A stretch of DNA of 64,000 nucleotides, taken from the NCBI GenBank assembly GCA_029204045.2, contig CM055066.1, positions 13,898,484-13,962,483 of the forward strand. Reading direction: 5' to 3'. The notes beneath the pieces are model-generated. The model did not search any database. It was given only the letters and a program-made list of their open reading frames with translations, and was not told the origin of the DNA. This DNA is from Tillandsia leiboldiana (taxonomy: Eukaryota; Streptophyta; Magnoliopsida; Poales; Bromeliaceae). Numbering within the stretch: position 1 is the stretch's first letter; each line of letters opens with the position of its first letter. The translations under genes were made by a program, and so were the position numbers. Shown here piece by piece: positions 22,405 through 34,680 of this stretch.

Positions 22405-24675
22405 AGCCCCTAACCCTGCCTTCTTCTCCACGACAGAAAGAAAGAAAAGAGAGAAAGCAAGGAAAAGAAAAGAGAAGAAGAGGAAGAGAGCGAAAGAGTT
22501 TGAGAGAGTGAGTTGAGACGGAGTGGCTGTGGATTTTTGGAGGAGTTGTTCTTCGCGCCGAGGCTTCGTATACCGATCGCGAGCGCGTTGGAGAGCGCGA
22601 CTGATTTGAGGAGAGCTCGCAGGGAGCTCGCATGCGCGCGGACACCGTACGGAGGTTAGTACTGTGCGTATTGAGTTTGTGGATTTCGGCTTTTCCGCGA
22701 ATTTTCGAATTTCGGACAGATGGATTTTGAGCTTGGGAAATGGATTAATTCCATCTCTTTCTTCCTCCCTGTGATGAGAGGGTGCAGCGGAGTGCTGTCC
22801 GGGCCGCGAGGAGCGCGCGCGAGGGCCCAACGCACTGTGCGGAGCCGCGGCGTTGCTCGGGCAGTGTGCGCAGGTGGGGCCGGCAGCTTGGATTTTTACG
22901 TTGACCGCGGGTTGACCGAGCGCCGTTGGAGCACCCGAGAGACCTTTGGTGTGTGCTGTGAGCTTCCGGGGATTTTCTGGACGCTTGGCAGAGGTGCGTG
23001 CGGCAAGGAACTGAGGTGCAGTTTCCGGCGGATTTTGACAGTGAGCGGTTCGGCGCTTCACCGACTTCAGCGATTGCCTGCGGAAAGCGTTCCAAGTGGG
23101 TTGGAAATTCTTCAAGATGTATGGAATGCCCTCTAAAGCTTCTGTATGCATTTTGAGCATGTATAGTTACCTGTTTTTATATTTGATAAATCTGATAGTT
23201 GCCTAGAAAATTGTAGTAAGACTTTCCTGAGCCCAGATATTTTTAGCATGATCTAGAGGTGATTTGACACTAGACTGTATGATTAGCTGGCATTAGATTG
23301 GCATCTGAACCGTTTTAAAAAACGTCGGACCTGTTTTAATGAAAACTAAGCTTTGAAAATAGTTTTAAAATATTGAGATCTTCCAGAGGGGTTGAGTAGG
23401 TTCAGGATGCATGTGTTCTCGTGCCAGGGGGCCGAGTGGATTTTTAGAGCTCTGTGTGTTGAGTTCCTAGTGTCATGTGAGTGTGAGTTTCCTTGTTGAG
23501 ATTGATGAGGTTATTTGATTATGGATCGTGCATATCAGATTTAGTCGTGGAGGTGATTCTCCGACATAGCTTTGAGAGTTTTGGGCTCTGGCAGATCGAG
23601 TCGTGGAGGTTTCCCGACTTAGCCATGGGTTGTGCATTATCAGATTGAGTCGTGGAGGGTTCTCCGACATAGCTGTGAGAGTGTTTGGGCATTTCCTGAT
23701 CGAGTCGTGGAGGGTTTCCCAACTGAGTTGTGTTATTTGAGCATTGAGCTTCCGATCTGTTGATCGTGATCATAGCCTGCATGTGCCGCTTATTGAGACA
23801 GATGAGACACGCTTGAGCTCGGTGGGGTCGCTCCCCTCGAGTTACGCTCCGGATGCGATGATGATGATGATGATACCCCTGGCTGAGTTACCATGGGGTC
23901 ACTTTGCGTGAGATTGAGATAGTCCGTGTGGGACGCCCTACGTAAAACCAAGTCCTTTTTGGGCGTAGTGGCAGTAGGTTGGCGCAGGCTTGACTGGACC
24001 CTATGTGGCAGTCATTGAGATTGGGTGATATGAGCGGGTGATTGCATAGCATGTTCTTAGTTGAGCTTTCCTTTGAGCATGGTACTTGAGGCTTATTAGT
24101 AGTGGAGAGTGTATGCATAGCAGGTTGAGCATGATGATTGGGACATAGTAACTGTAGTTCTTTCAACTTTCCTATTATCTATCTGCATACCTATCTGTTT
24201 GCCTCCAGTAGACTTAGTGGGCATACCGTGGATATTGGTGACGGTACCCACTGGGAACTACCTTCTGCAGTAGTTCTCACACCCGCTGCGGTGACAGGTT
24301 TCTTGAGGTTGCTGTTCCGGCTTAGCTCGCGCGGAGACAGCTGATCGAGGTGAGGACGTGGCCGAGTAGTTCCTTACCAGCATTGAGAGTCAGAGGTAGA
24401 TGTACCCTGTATTTCTGATTTCCACTTTTGTACTGGATAGTCTGAGAGATTTGTATTTATTTACTTAGTGAGGGTGAGAAACTTGTATTGAGGATTTTTA
24501 TTATTTTCAGATGTTCAGTTGATTTCTGTAGCTACTGGTTTTAGTTTCAGCTCTGATACATGTTTTAGCTATAGATCTGATTTGCAGGGTAGACGCTTCG
24601 TCTGTGCGGGGGTTTCCGTACGATGGCGGATCTGTTGGCGAGCCCGGGTCGCAGTTTCGACCTCAGGGCGTGACA

Positions 24676-25011
24676 GATTCGGAGATTTGGTGTGCGTGGG
24701 AAGCCTAGCCCACAATTTATTGGTCCCTTTGAGATACTTGAGCAGGTCGGACCGGTAGCAGACAGAGTTGCACGTCCGCCGCGGTTAGCTGGTACTCATG
24801 ACGTCTTCCACGTCTCGGCACTAAGGAAGTATATCTTTGACCCCGCGCATGTGATCAACTTTACCCCTCTGGAGTTAGGCGAGGACTTGAGCTACGAGGA
24901 GCGCCCGATGCGAATACTTGCTCATGAGACGAAAGGTTTGTGCAACCGAGTGATAGGTAGTACATGAAGGTGTTGTGAAGCAATCATGAGGAGCGCGAGG
25001 CGACTTAGGAG
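24676..25011 (+). pseudogene. Integrase C-terminus and chromodomain of element A, cut by the MULE
   Basis: The reading resumes after LTR C as RFGVRGKPSPQFIGPFEILEQVGPV, then RLAGTHDVFHVSALRKYIFDP and a chromodomain start at EERPMRIL. A frameshift near 24955 breaks the frame, and the MULE inserts at 25011. The target duplication is ACTTAGGAG (25003-25011) against ATTTGGGAG (51129-51137). The chromodomain directs integration to particular histone marks in chromoviruses (family knowledge). Confidence 0.88.
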
Positions 25012-25200
25012 AATTTTTTTTATAAATAATCTTATAAAATTTTATTACTTTAAAAATAGTCCTCTCAAAAAAAAATTTACAAAAATAGTCTTAAGCGGTG
25101 AATGGTTCACCTCTTTTAAATGCGATGAACCATTCACCGCATTTATAGGTTTTACACTTTGTGAAATCCTAAAAAAGCGGTGAATCATTCACCTCTTTTA
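25012..25200 (+). repeat. Left TIR of the MULE with palindromic repeats
   Basis: Palindromic 19-mers of the type GCGGTGAAYSATTCACCKC occur at 25095-25113, 25122-25140 and 25177-25195. The 27 bp offset between the first two is mirrored at the right end (50978 and 51005). The terminal 80 bp are AT-rich and align to the inverse of about 51045-51128. Confidence 0.82.
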
Positions 25201-25295
25201 AACCCTATACATGCTAACCCAACCCGACCCTTTCTTCTTCTTCTTCTTCTTTCTCCCCCACGCAGACTCCCTCTCTCTACCCAAAGCATCCCACA

Positions 25296-25352
25296 CACTC
25301 TCTCTCTCTCTTTCTTTCTCTCTCTCTCTCTTTCTTTCTCTCTCTCTCTCTC
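25296..25352. repeat. CT microsatellite in the MULE leader
   Basis: A CTCT run with TTTC interruptions, preceded by a TTC run at about 25230-25250. It lies between the TIR and the first splice donor (CAG-GTGCGT at about 25491), so probably in the 5' untranslated region. Confidence 0.85.
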
Positions 25353-26028
25353 CCACTACACACCTTCCCCACCTTTCTCTCTCTCCTGACAGTACCGCAT
25401 CTCTCTCCCATTCCGCATTTCGAGCTCGAGCTTGAGCTCACTCTCTCTACCTCCCTTACAAGCCAAGATCACTCTCTCTCTAATCCCTCAGGTGCGTTCT
25501 CTCTTTCACTATTATTTAGTAATTTAATTTTATTATGTATATAAATTATTTAAATTATTTAATCTTATTATTTGAATTATTATATATGATTATTTAAATT
25601 ATAAATAATCTTATATTAGGGTTTAGTATCACTTTTAAGGTTTAAGTTGTAATTTCAATTTAAAGATTTAATTTTGAAAAAATATAGAGGATGTCGAATT
25701 ATTTAAATTATTTAATCATATTATTTATATAAATTTTTTAAATTATCTAATCTCATTATTTATATAAATAATGCATGATGAATGAAGAATAGTGAATGAT
25801 GAATAATTTGTATTGTAATTTCGATTATAGGGAGGGTTTAGATTGTAATTTCGGTTATAGGGTTTAATTTTGAAAAAAATATAGAGTATTCCGAATTCAA
25901 TAAAGAAAAATGTCGAGAATGCCTAATTCGATAAAGAAAGAATTTGCAAAATTAAATCGAGATTATCATATGATATTAACTTTATGTGTATTTATTTTGT
26001 GAATATTATATTTTGTTTTGAAATTAGG

Positions 26029-28830
26029 ATGGCTTATAATTATGTGGTTATTAGTGTTCACTGGAATGGACAATTTGTTACGCAAGATTATAATCCACAG
26101 TATATTCGAGGTCGTAAGAAATTAAGTGGCATCCCAATGGATATTACATTTAGGGATTTCGAGAGAAAAATGTATAGAATTACCGATATAAAAAGAGATA
26201 AGTATCGTCTAAGTATTAAAATTCGATACCAAATGGGAAAAAATCAATATGATGTGATCGAAGTTATGGATGATGACTCATTGTGTGGTATGATGCCAAT
26301 ATCTCGGAAGTGTTCATGTTTGATAATCTACATTGAGAAGCAAATGGTTGCATCTCACGGTTATTTATCAAAAATATTAAATAGTGAATTAGACGTGGAT
26401 GTATTATCTCCTATGGCTGAAAGAAAACCATTTCGTGATAGCATCGTTGGTGGAGCAAATACACCTAGGTTAGTATTACAAATTGTGGCTTTATATAATT
26501 ATTTAGTTATAACAAATGTTTAGATTGATTCATTATTCAATTGCAGAGAGTACGGAGTTCCGAATATTGTTGTCGGTCCTCCGCCCCTCCCACGTACTAG
26601 TGACCATGCCACGACATCCAGATCGCACGCTCCACTTGGCGGACAACAAAACGATACATACGAATATGGGTTAGCATACACTATAATTATTTTCATTATA
26701 TATTTTTTGTATATCATTAGGTAGTGATTAATAATGAAAAATAAATGCAGAAATCCGTCTTCTCACAATGTGCATGACTTTAGATCCTATCCGTTGGGAG
26801 ATATACATGACTTTGGATCCTATTATGCGAAAACCGAGTTTGACGGGATACAAAATCAAACGGAGGTGCAACAAGTAGCTGAAGAACAAAATAATACTGA
26901 TCATGAGGATGATGATGCTGTGGCGAAAGTTCACTACTATGATACGGATTATGACGGCGGACTGGGAGTCCTTGCATATATCATATACACTGATGTCGCT
27001 GATCTAACACCAATAATGAATATGTAGAAGGTGCGGAGTTTATAGATCATCCAGATAGTTTGTAGATGATGCCGAATAGATGGACCGGTATGAAATCGAT
27101 CACACTGAATTCGATCGTGCGCAAATTGAAGAGTCCCCTCCTACTATTGATGGATCATAGGTTAGGCGTGTGTTTCGTGATAAATCAAGTTTATTGCATA
27201 CTCTTGAGGAATGGCATATTTCTCACAACGTGCAAATGAAAGTGTTAAAGTCGACCACAAAAGCTTATACAGTGAGATGCATGGTCGACTCGTGTCCTTG
27301 GAGATTAATGCTTCGATACCAAAGGATGCGAATTATTTTAGAGTCAAAATATATGTCAGACAACATACGTGTTTACTTCCGGTGCTTAACACTGCACATC
27401 GAAACTGTACTTCATCTCTTATTTGTACACACATTCTTCCACCATTGAGAGTCAAACTTTCTTTGACGTGGGCGGAAATACAAGAAAAGGTGCGTACTGA
27501 ATTACACTTGGACAAACCATATTCAAAGGCGTGGCTGGCTAGAAATAAAGCATTGTAGATCATTTATGATGGTTGGGAGGAATCGTACACCGATGTTGGT
27601 CGCCTTTTATCCGTGCTGCAGCGCACGAACCCAAGAACTAAATGGCGTCTCGATACCAGAACCCTGCCATATGGGGTTAGGCAGTTTTGACGCTTATTTT
27701 GGGCATTTGGGCCGTCAATTAACGGGTTCTCTTCTTGCTTACCATTGTTGAGCATTGATGGAACGCATATGTGAGGGAGAGAATGCGGCTAGTTGGCGTT
27801 GATTTTTACGGCATTTAAAGTTCTTTGTGACATGTGATCAATCTATTTGTCTTATTTCAAACCTCTTCCCTGGGTTAAAAGAGATTGTTGTTGAGGAGTT
27901 TCCGAAAACCGACGATCATACTCACCGTTGGTGCCTCTGCCATTTGAAAGCTAACATGAAAAAAACAAAATTTAAAAATAAAAATTTGCTCAATAAATTA
28001 ATACGGGTATAGGATGTGCTGCAATCGCAAGAGAATATTATGAGCAAAATGATCAATTAAAACAGCTAAATCCGGAAGCTTTGCAGTGGGTGCACAAGCT
28101 TCAAGAAGAAAGGGAATATTGGGCAAAGGCATTCAATGGAGGTCGACGTTTTGGTGTAATGGCAACAAATCGGTCAGAGAGTTTAAATGGAGTGCTTAAA
28201 GGTGTACGTGGTTTGCCTATTATGGCATTTGTGGCAGCTACATTTTATAAGGTGAATAGTTACTTTCTAAAGCGTTGTGAAAAGGATGAGACATACTCTA
28301 CAATATTGGCACCAAAACAAGAGGCCTTAGTTAGATAATATATGATAATCGCTAGAGAACATGTTGTACATCGGTACGGCCGAAAAGAATTTCAAGTTAA
28401 TATCGGAGATGAAATGTATGAGGTGCTTCTTGATGGGAGAAGCTCAACATGTTCATGCCGACAATTTGAATTAACTAGATTGTCATGCTCACATCTTTTA
28501 GCCGTATGCAGTAATGGTCATATAAACATTGACTACTATAATTTATATTCTGAATGGTATATATGTGACTATTATCGTAATACTTATGCCCCACAATTCC
28601 ACCCTGTTTCTGACAAAAGGAGTTGACCACGACCTCAATGACCACCGTTGGCACCCCCACCTATAAGAAGATGGAAAGGCCGTCTCAAATCCACACGTAT
28701 TCGAAATGCCATGGACAAGAGAGAAGGGATGCGAAGGACTATATGCTCTATTTGTAAACAACAGGGACATTATAAGAGTACATGTCCCAATAATCAAGAT
28801 AGAAGAACTGAAAGCCGTAGACGTAGAGTA
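26029..28830 (+). pseudogene. MULE transposase (broken, catalytic region partly deleted)
   Basis: The ATG at 26029 directly follows an acceptor (ATTAG). Exon 1 ends at 26468 and joins 26547 (TPR-EYGVP); exon 2 ends at 26669 and joins 26751 (YG-NPSS). Both joins keep the frame and use GT-AG. Next come an acidic region, the MuDR-type domain (FRDKSSLLHTLEEWHISH near 27170-27230, CMVDSCPWRL near 27280), a frameshift, and the MULE core with LLSIDGTHM (about 27744-27771), ENAASW and CHLKANMKK. Sequence between GTHM and ENAASW is missing, and stops lie nearby. The C-terminus has a SWIM finger (CSC then CSH, about 28453-28495) and a CCHC knuckle, CSICKQQGHYKSTC (about 28746-28787). It would cut and join TIR ends if intact. 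Confidence 0.9.
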
Positions 28831-31654
28831 TTAGGTTGTTTACTTATCTTTACCTACTTATACTTTTAAAAATCTCCGATTTATATTACAACATTCAAAT
28901 CAATGGCTATAGTTTGTACACTTTATTTGCAGATGGACCATCACGAGGAGGCCGGCCCAGTTGATCCTTCTGTTCTATCAGACCAGGCGAGTCACCGTTC
29001 GAGCTATGTACGAGCCAAGGTAAATTCAATTATACATGCACACTATATTTATAAATTACATACCATATATTTTTATAAAATTTAAATTTAATATATTTAC
29101 TATATAGAGGTACGCACCAATTCAGTTTACAGAGTATGGCCGTAAACTGAACACATGGACGGTGTAGCATCCGAGGGTGGTGGACCTCCTATGACAGGCT
29201 GGTTTTATCTGTCTCTCGCCTCAGACGAGTTCAACTCGATCAGGCTCTGTTAGGGGCGTTGATGGAGCAATGGAGACGTGAGACGGAGTCATTCCATTTA
29301 CGCCACGGTGAGATGACAGTGACGCTGCACGACGTCGCCATTATAGCTGGACTTCAAGTATCTGGCGAGCCTGTGACGGGACGAGCATCTGGCGACTGGC
29401 TATATATATGTCATGGACTTCTAGGGAAACAGCCAGATGATGTCGTCGCAGGTTAGATATGCATAGATTGGTTATTCCAACAGTTTCATCATGTCCCATT
29501 AGATGCTCCCCCAGCCATGGATGCAGCTGTTGCACGCGCATATATATTATTTCAGATTGGATGCATCTTGTTCCCAAACCCCACTGGATATCGAGTTCAT
29601 ATCAAGTAGCTACCGTTACTTGAGGATTTTGATCTATGTGGCGGGCTCGCTGAGGGCGCAGCTACTTTGGCCCATCTATATCGCACACTTGGGAATGCCT
29701 CGATGAGGGGGAGGGTTGAGTGTTGTGCATTCGGTACATTAATACAGGTAAAATCACTAGTTTTCAGATTAGAAATATAATAATCTAAATATTTTTATCA
29801 GTATTTTTGTAGTGTTCTGGTATTTCGAGGCCTTGTGGACATGCACAGTTAGCTGACCGACACGTCTAAAGATGGTCGAGTCGAGTGGAAACCGTTTTGC
29901 GCGAAATTGACGCGCGAATAGACATCGAAAAGGCGAATTCTTGGAAACTACTGTTTATGGGAATTCGGGCTGGGCGCCCGAAACCCAAAAATCGGGTCAG
30001 CCGAAATCGACTGATGGAGTCGAGCTGATGAGCCGAATGAGCCAATTCGGGCCCTGTTACCCCAGGCGCCCGAATCTCGATTAGGACGCCCAAAAATATC
30101 TAGATAGTGCTGGATCCAGATTAGTTTTGCCGTTGATCCGCAGGTCCGTTTTACCCGAAACTATTTTTCCCTATAAAAAGACTCAGGGGGATTTATTGGG
30201 ACTTCTGCCTCTTTGTCTAGACCCCTTTTTCCCCACCTAATCCCCTCAAAGCTTTCTTGGAGCCTTGGAGGAGAAGCAGCAGCAGCAGCAGCAAGACTTC
30301 ATCTTCCCCAACCTGTTGAGCACCATAGATGACCGATCGTGCCTCTGAAGCTTCGTCTTAAGGGAGCGGATAGCACAGGGACTGTGCGAGTGGACGAGCT
30401 GAGTGGCTTGAGTTGAATTTACTGCACGATTGATGTAGGTGTGCTTGATTTATGGGTTTTTTGAGGTTGTGAGACCTTTTGCCCATGGATGCTGAGGCGT
30501 TGTTTATGTTTTTGGGGATTTTCCTTTTGTGAAGTGTCGGCTGTGGGTTGTGCCGTGAGCCGACAGGCTAGACTCAGCTGTGGACCTTTCTTCTTCTTTT
30601 TCCTTCTACCCTGGTGTGGGCCTTGATACTTGTGCTGGTATCGGCTGAGTAAAGGCCTTGGTGCTTCGGCTGTGCGAGGATCCCCTAGCAGAGAGTTGTG
30701 TCGCGCTACGATTCGGCTTTCTTCCCTGGTTGGAGTTACTATATGGGTTGGAATTCTTCCAAAATCTATAGACTCCTTTTTATGTCTATTATTTAGGAAT
30801 CTTGAATGTTTATCTAGCTGTGAGTATTTTGTTGAGCTTGTTAGTTGTTTGGAATTTGTGAAAGCAAAACCTTGAACCCATAATATTTTGGATACACTGT
30901 TTTGGGGCTTAAAGACAATTGAAAAATGTTTATTTCAAATTGATTTCTTAAATCTAAATTTGGGAAAAGGGTTTCCTCAAACCAAGATTTCTACAAGAAA
31001 ATGGTTTTCTAAAATTGCTATCCTTTTATATAAACCTCACCTGAAGAGGGTTCGAGTGATCTGGGTTCTAAGGGTTGTTTTTACACTCGTGCTGAGGAGC
31101 CGAATTATGTTTCCTCCCTGTCGGCTGTTGTATGTATGCTTTTGGTTAGCCGAACCAGAGTGGTTACCTTCGGTCGTTTTTACCCGTTGAGGAGCCGATT
31201 CCCTCAACTGTGGAGTGGTTGTGAGGACCCGAATTTCCGCAAGAGGATTACTGTTGGATCAACAGAGCTTCTGCAGTGTGTTTAGCAGCTTTCGGAGGCC
31301 TTTGCTGTGTGTTGGAGGTGTTTGCGCACGAATCGGATCTCAGGATTGGACCCAGCGCGAAATTTGGATTTAGAATACCTTTCCGGATGCCTTTGACAAA
31401 TTTTAGAAGCGGAATTTGGCAAAACGGACATCAGATTTGGATTCAGCGCGCGAAAACGATGAAAATGGGCTATTTACTTGTATTTTTCGGAGCCCGGATG
31501 CGCAAACTCGAATTTCGAGGCTTGAGTTATTGTTCCGGCGGCCGGGGCAGCGCCGGCGGCGGCGGGCAGGCGGCGGAGCGCAGCTGCGCGTGCGCGGGCA
31601 GGCGCGGGCGCGGGCGCAGGCGCGGGCAGGCGTGGTGTTCAGAATTGGGTGTGC

Positions 31655-31964
31655 CACGTGGCGGCTCCCTATTGGGCGCGCTGGAGACACGTGGCGGCTT
31701 CGGATTCGACGGGTGCACCGGGCGCAGCGAGTGTTGGCGCTGACACGTGGCGCTCAAGGATTGGCCAGTCAACGCACGCGCGACAGGGGCGCCGAGCGCG
31801 GCGCACGATGGACCGCCCGGGCCACGTGTCGCCCGCCCATTGGCGGGCGCAGTGACCCGGCGGATCCGGCGTGAACCGCGGCCCACGGTCCCCGCCGTGG
31901 ACCGCGTCGCCACGCGGCGCGCCGCGATTGCAGGCGCGCGGGGCGCGGAGCTGGGTGACGTGGC
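31655..31964 (+). promoter_or_regulatory. Repeated G-box plus inverted CCAAT module in U3 of D1
   Basis: CACGTGGC at 31655, 31688 and 31744; CACGTGTC at 31823; GACGTGGC at 31957. ATTGG starts exactly 16 bp after the first, third and fourth (31671, 31760, 31839), and ATTCG does so after the second (31704). ACGTGGC is the core of abscisic-acid-response and G-box elements bound by bZIP/bHLH factors, and ATTGG is an inverted CCAAT box (established knowledge). The array lies about 90-400 bp upstream of a TATAAATA box. Stress or hormone responsiveness is an inference. Confidence 0.7.
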
Positions 31965-32053
31965 GCACCGGGAGGATTTCGGGCGCACACGGTAGTGGGC
32001 CTGGGCCGGATTCGGGCACCCGAATCCGGATCTCTTGGTGGGTTGACTTGGGC

Positions 32054-32061
32054 TATAAATA
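32054..32061 (+). promoter_or_regulatory. TATA box of LTR D1
   Basis: TATAAATA in GGGCTATAAATAGGCCC. A near-perfect inverted repeat (GGATTCGGG, 2 bp, CCCGAATCC) sits just upstream at 32008-32027. A pyrimidine-rich leader follows from about 32080. Confidence 0.75.
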
Positions 32062-32482
32062 GGCCCTTCACAGCCCTTTTTTTTCTTTTTTCGAGCTGTT
32101 TCTCTCGGGGCTTTCTTTAGGGAAGCTCTTCATCTCCCTCCCCTCCACCCCTTGATGGAGTTCTAGGATTTTTTGGAGGTTGCTTCATCGACGTTTTCGA
32201 TTTTGCGGCGCACATCGACGCTTCTTCTCCGACGACCCTTTCCGTCGCGTTTTGGTGCGCGAACTCCCCCGGGCTACCCCGAAGGAATTTTTAGGCGATT
32301 CTTGCGCCGGTGTTTCCACGACAGGTAGGGCTACAATTCCCGTGTTGACAGTTTCTTTCCATTCCAAGATTTTCTTGAGCTTTTCGGATCATTTTGTGAC
32401 CCCATTTTCTGGGGCGGAGTTTTGGACAGCATTGGAGTATTTGTGGGATATCTCGGCCCACAAGCATCGGAATGAGGAGTGC

Positions 32483-33058
32483 TGTGACACCCCCGGAATT
32501 TGGATTAGTCCTCTATATAAATGATATAATAGGACTAAATCTCTAACCCGGCTATAGCATTTTGGATGGTAGCAAAATCCAAGAGGAACATGAGAGTTAA
32601 GCGTGCTAGAGCTAGAGTAGTTCTAGGATGGGTGACCCCCTGGGAAGTGGGGCGTCACAGTTGGTATCAGAGCCATTCACCAGCCGGAAATGTGAGATGA
32701 GTCTCGGCTGAGCCAGGATTATATAGCGGGTAGAGCGAGGCTCCCCGGCTTATGACCGTTGTGAGTGGAGTGCAGCTCCTCACAAGGTCGGCTAAGGCTA
32801 GCGAGACGAGTCTCACATCGCCTGGTGCTTGTGAGTGTGCTTGAGCCTGACGTGGACGTCAGGGCTTAAAGGGGGGAAGAATGTGACACCCCCGGAATTT
32901 GGATTAGTCCTCTATATAAATGATATAATAGGACTAAATCTCTAACCCGGCTATAGCATTTTGGATGGTAGCAAAATCCAAGAGCAACATGAGAGTTAAG
33001 CGTGCTACAGCTAGAGTAGTTCTAGGATGGGTGACCCCCTGGGAAGTGGGGCGTCACA
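32483..33058 (+). mobile_element. Cassandra-type TRIM retroelement, copy 2, 576 bp
   Basis: LTRs of 177 bp at 32483-32659 and 32882-33058 differ at two positions, both G to C type changes. The interior is 222 bp, the same size as copy 1. PBS TGGTATCAGAGCC is at 32662-32674 and the polypurine tract at about 32868-32881. Perfect TSD AGTGC at 32478-32482 and 33059-33063. The LTR carries the 5S-like segment. It inserted in solo LTR D1, in opposite orientation to copy 1. No coding capacity, so it is trans-mobilised. Confidence 0.94.
32577..32648 (+). promoter_or_regulatory. 5S rRNA-derived Pol III promoter in Cassandra LTR (copy 2; second at about 32976-33047)
   Basis: AGTTAAGCGTGCT, then CTAGGATGGGTGACC and CTGGGAAGT follow the order of box A, intermediate element and box C in plant 5S rRNA. 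In the downstream LTR, box A's flank reads GCTACAG in place of GCTAGAG. Confidence 0.85.
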
Positions 33059-34124
33059 AGTGCAAGTACTTGATCTTCATCTACGCGTCGCAAGGAATAT
33101 TGCCGTGATTTTTCTGAAATTTTTGGAGGATGCTGTGAAGGTGATAATCCCACATTTCTGGACTAAATGCTACAGGAATTTGATTATGGGAAGTTTTGGG
33201 CTCGCCGCGATGTTTATTTTGTATCTTGACCTACAGGTGTCGGATTTGGACGTGCAAGTACTCGTTCCGATCGGCTCGCCGCGAAGATCGCAACGGTTAT
33301 TTTTTCTAGAATTTTCTGAGGTCTTCTCACAGGTGAAATTTAGCCTTTTTCTGGCTGGTTTTGTGGACAGCGGTAAATTGAGGATTTGAGAATTAATTGT
33401 GCCTCGTGTGGGTTATTTGTTGCAGTTTTGCGGTGTACCGAGGTTTCCCTGGAGTGTGGGCGCATTTGGATCCGTGCTTCGCGATCGAGGTGGGTGGTTG
33501 TTGCATACCTTAATTTCCGACTTGCTCACTATGTGTATTAGAGAGAACCTCCATATTGGACATATTGAATGATCACCTAATGGACATGAATGCTTAAATT
33601 AAAATAATTGTGAGCCTATCATATGGAAAATACTATTGTGGAAATCTGATAATGGTTGGGACTTATACATGTTTATATGGATATAATATTAGCACTTAAC
33701 CTTGCATGTGGAATTTACTTTCATGTTGGGATAATATGAAATGTCTTGTGGGAGGGTACCACTTGAGGATCTTTGGACATGCATAGGTGGATGATTTAGG
33801 TGAGGGTAATTAGTGGATTATAGACATGTGTGGTTGGATAATGATTTTAGCATGATGGTTATATCCATACGGAGCTATTAATTGATACACATGTGGAACC
33901 ACTATTTGTCACACTTTCTTTTATCTTTCATGAGGACATATGCATGCTTGTATGGTCATCTAGATAGGCCACTATTTGTTGCTACACTATCATATTGGAA
34001 CTTGACTTAGGAGAAACCATGCTTGCTTCTTTCTCCTTATTCTTTAGTCAGGTGGTTCTTGTTGCTCGGGTTTGAGCAGGGGTACGGGATAGTGTAGCCG
34101 GGACCCTTGGGGTCGGGGACAGGT

Positions 34125-34410
34125 GGTATTTGATTATGGGTTGTGGGGTATTGCGGCTACCGCGGATAGTAGGCGGTTGACCGAATATAGATTATTTTAC
34201 CCGATTTTGGATTGGGGGTTATTGCGGCTACCGCGGATAGTAGGCGGTTGACCGGATGTCGGATGTGGGACATGATTGTGATTGTGGGTTATTTCGGTGA
34301 CTGCGGATATTGGGTGGTTGACCGGGTGTCGGTTGTTGGGCTTGATTGTTGACAGTGGGTATCGCGGCGACCGCGGATATTGGGTGGTTGACCGAATGGT
34401 TACTTATGCA
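34125..34410. repeat. Diverged tandem repeat in LTR D1, about 4 copies of 62-77 bp
   Basis: The phrase CCGCGGATAGTAGGCGGTTGACCG or CCGCGGATATTGGGTGGTTGACCG recurs four times, near 34160, 34223, 34300 and 34370, each preceded by GGGTWTYGCGG-like sequence. A single related copy lies in LTR D2 near 39580-39640. Confidence 0.75.
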
Positions 34411-34565
34411 TCAGATTGGGGATCGGGGTTCTTTAGTGGAGGGTTTTGTTCCACTTGAGTACGGTGATGATCCAGTCCTGCTTTTATGATATTTGTGATT
34501 TGTTACTTTCCTCGTGTGGGTCGCTCCCCTCGAGTTCCCCTCCGGAGTGTCGCGGTCAGGCAGTT

Positions 34566-34680
34566 ATTGAGTTTTGCTATCACATCGGCGCGGTTACTTG
34601 CCCGATGATGAGAGCGGCAGCAGGAGTTTTGCTATCACATCGGCGCGGCTTACTTGCCCGATGATGAGGGCGGCATAGAT
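34566..34680. repeat. 55 bp tandem duplication in LTR D1
   Basis: GTTTTGCTATCACATCGGCG at 34571 recurs at 34626 with only a few changes through TTGCCCGATGATGAG and GCGGCA. Confidence 0.85.

Larger units (their letters stand above)
21548..24675 (+). mobile_element. Solo LTR C inside integrase of element A
   Basis: Begins TGTAGAGTACC and ends CAGGGCGTGACA, flanked by perfect GATTC at 21543-21547 and 24676-24680. The final 80 bp resemble the LTR end of elements A and A', but the body differs, so it is a separate family. Its 5' end is present three times in tandem. It has six palindromic boxes, a TATATA box at 22399-22404, a GA-rich leader (22434-22500) and a four-copy diverged repeat around 23530-23740 built on GATYGAGTCGTGGAGG. 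The 260-residue minus-strand frame 22378-23160 lies in GC-rich leader DNA and has no domain. Confidence 0.9.

Noticed and set aside
22378..23160. 260-residue minus-strand frame
   Set aside because: It covers the promoter and leader of solo LTR C antisense; no recognisable domain, and GC-rich sequence rarely encodes stops.
31276..32071. Overlapping 100-155-residue frames on both strands
   Set aside because: They lie in a GC-rich U3 promoter tract, run through each other in several frames, are Arg/Ala/Pro-rich and have no domain.
32594..32648. A host 5S rRNA gene
   Set aside because: Only the promoter-bearing half matches, it occurs in both 177 bp repeats, and TSD, PBS and PPT define a Cassandra retroelement.
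32660..32675. tRNA gene suggested by TGGTATCAGAGCC
   Set aside because: It is the complement of a tRNA 3' end next to an LTR, a primer-binding site; no cloverleaf surrounds it.
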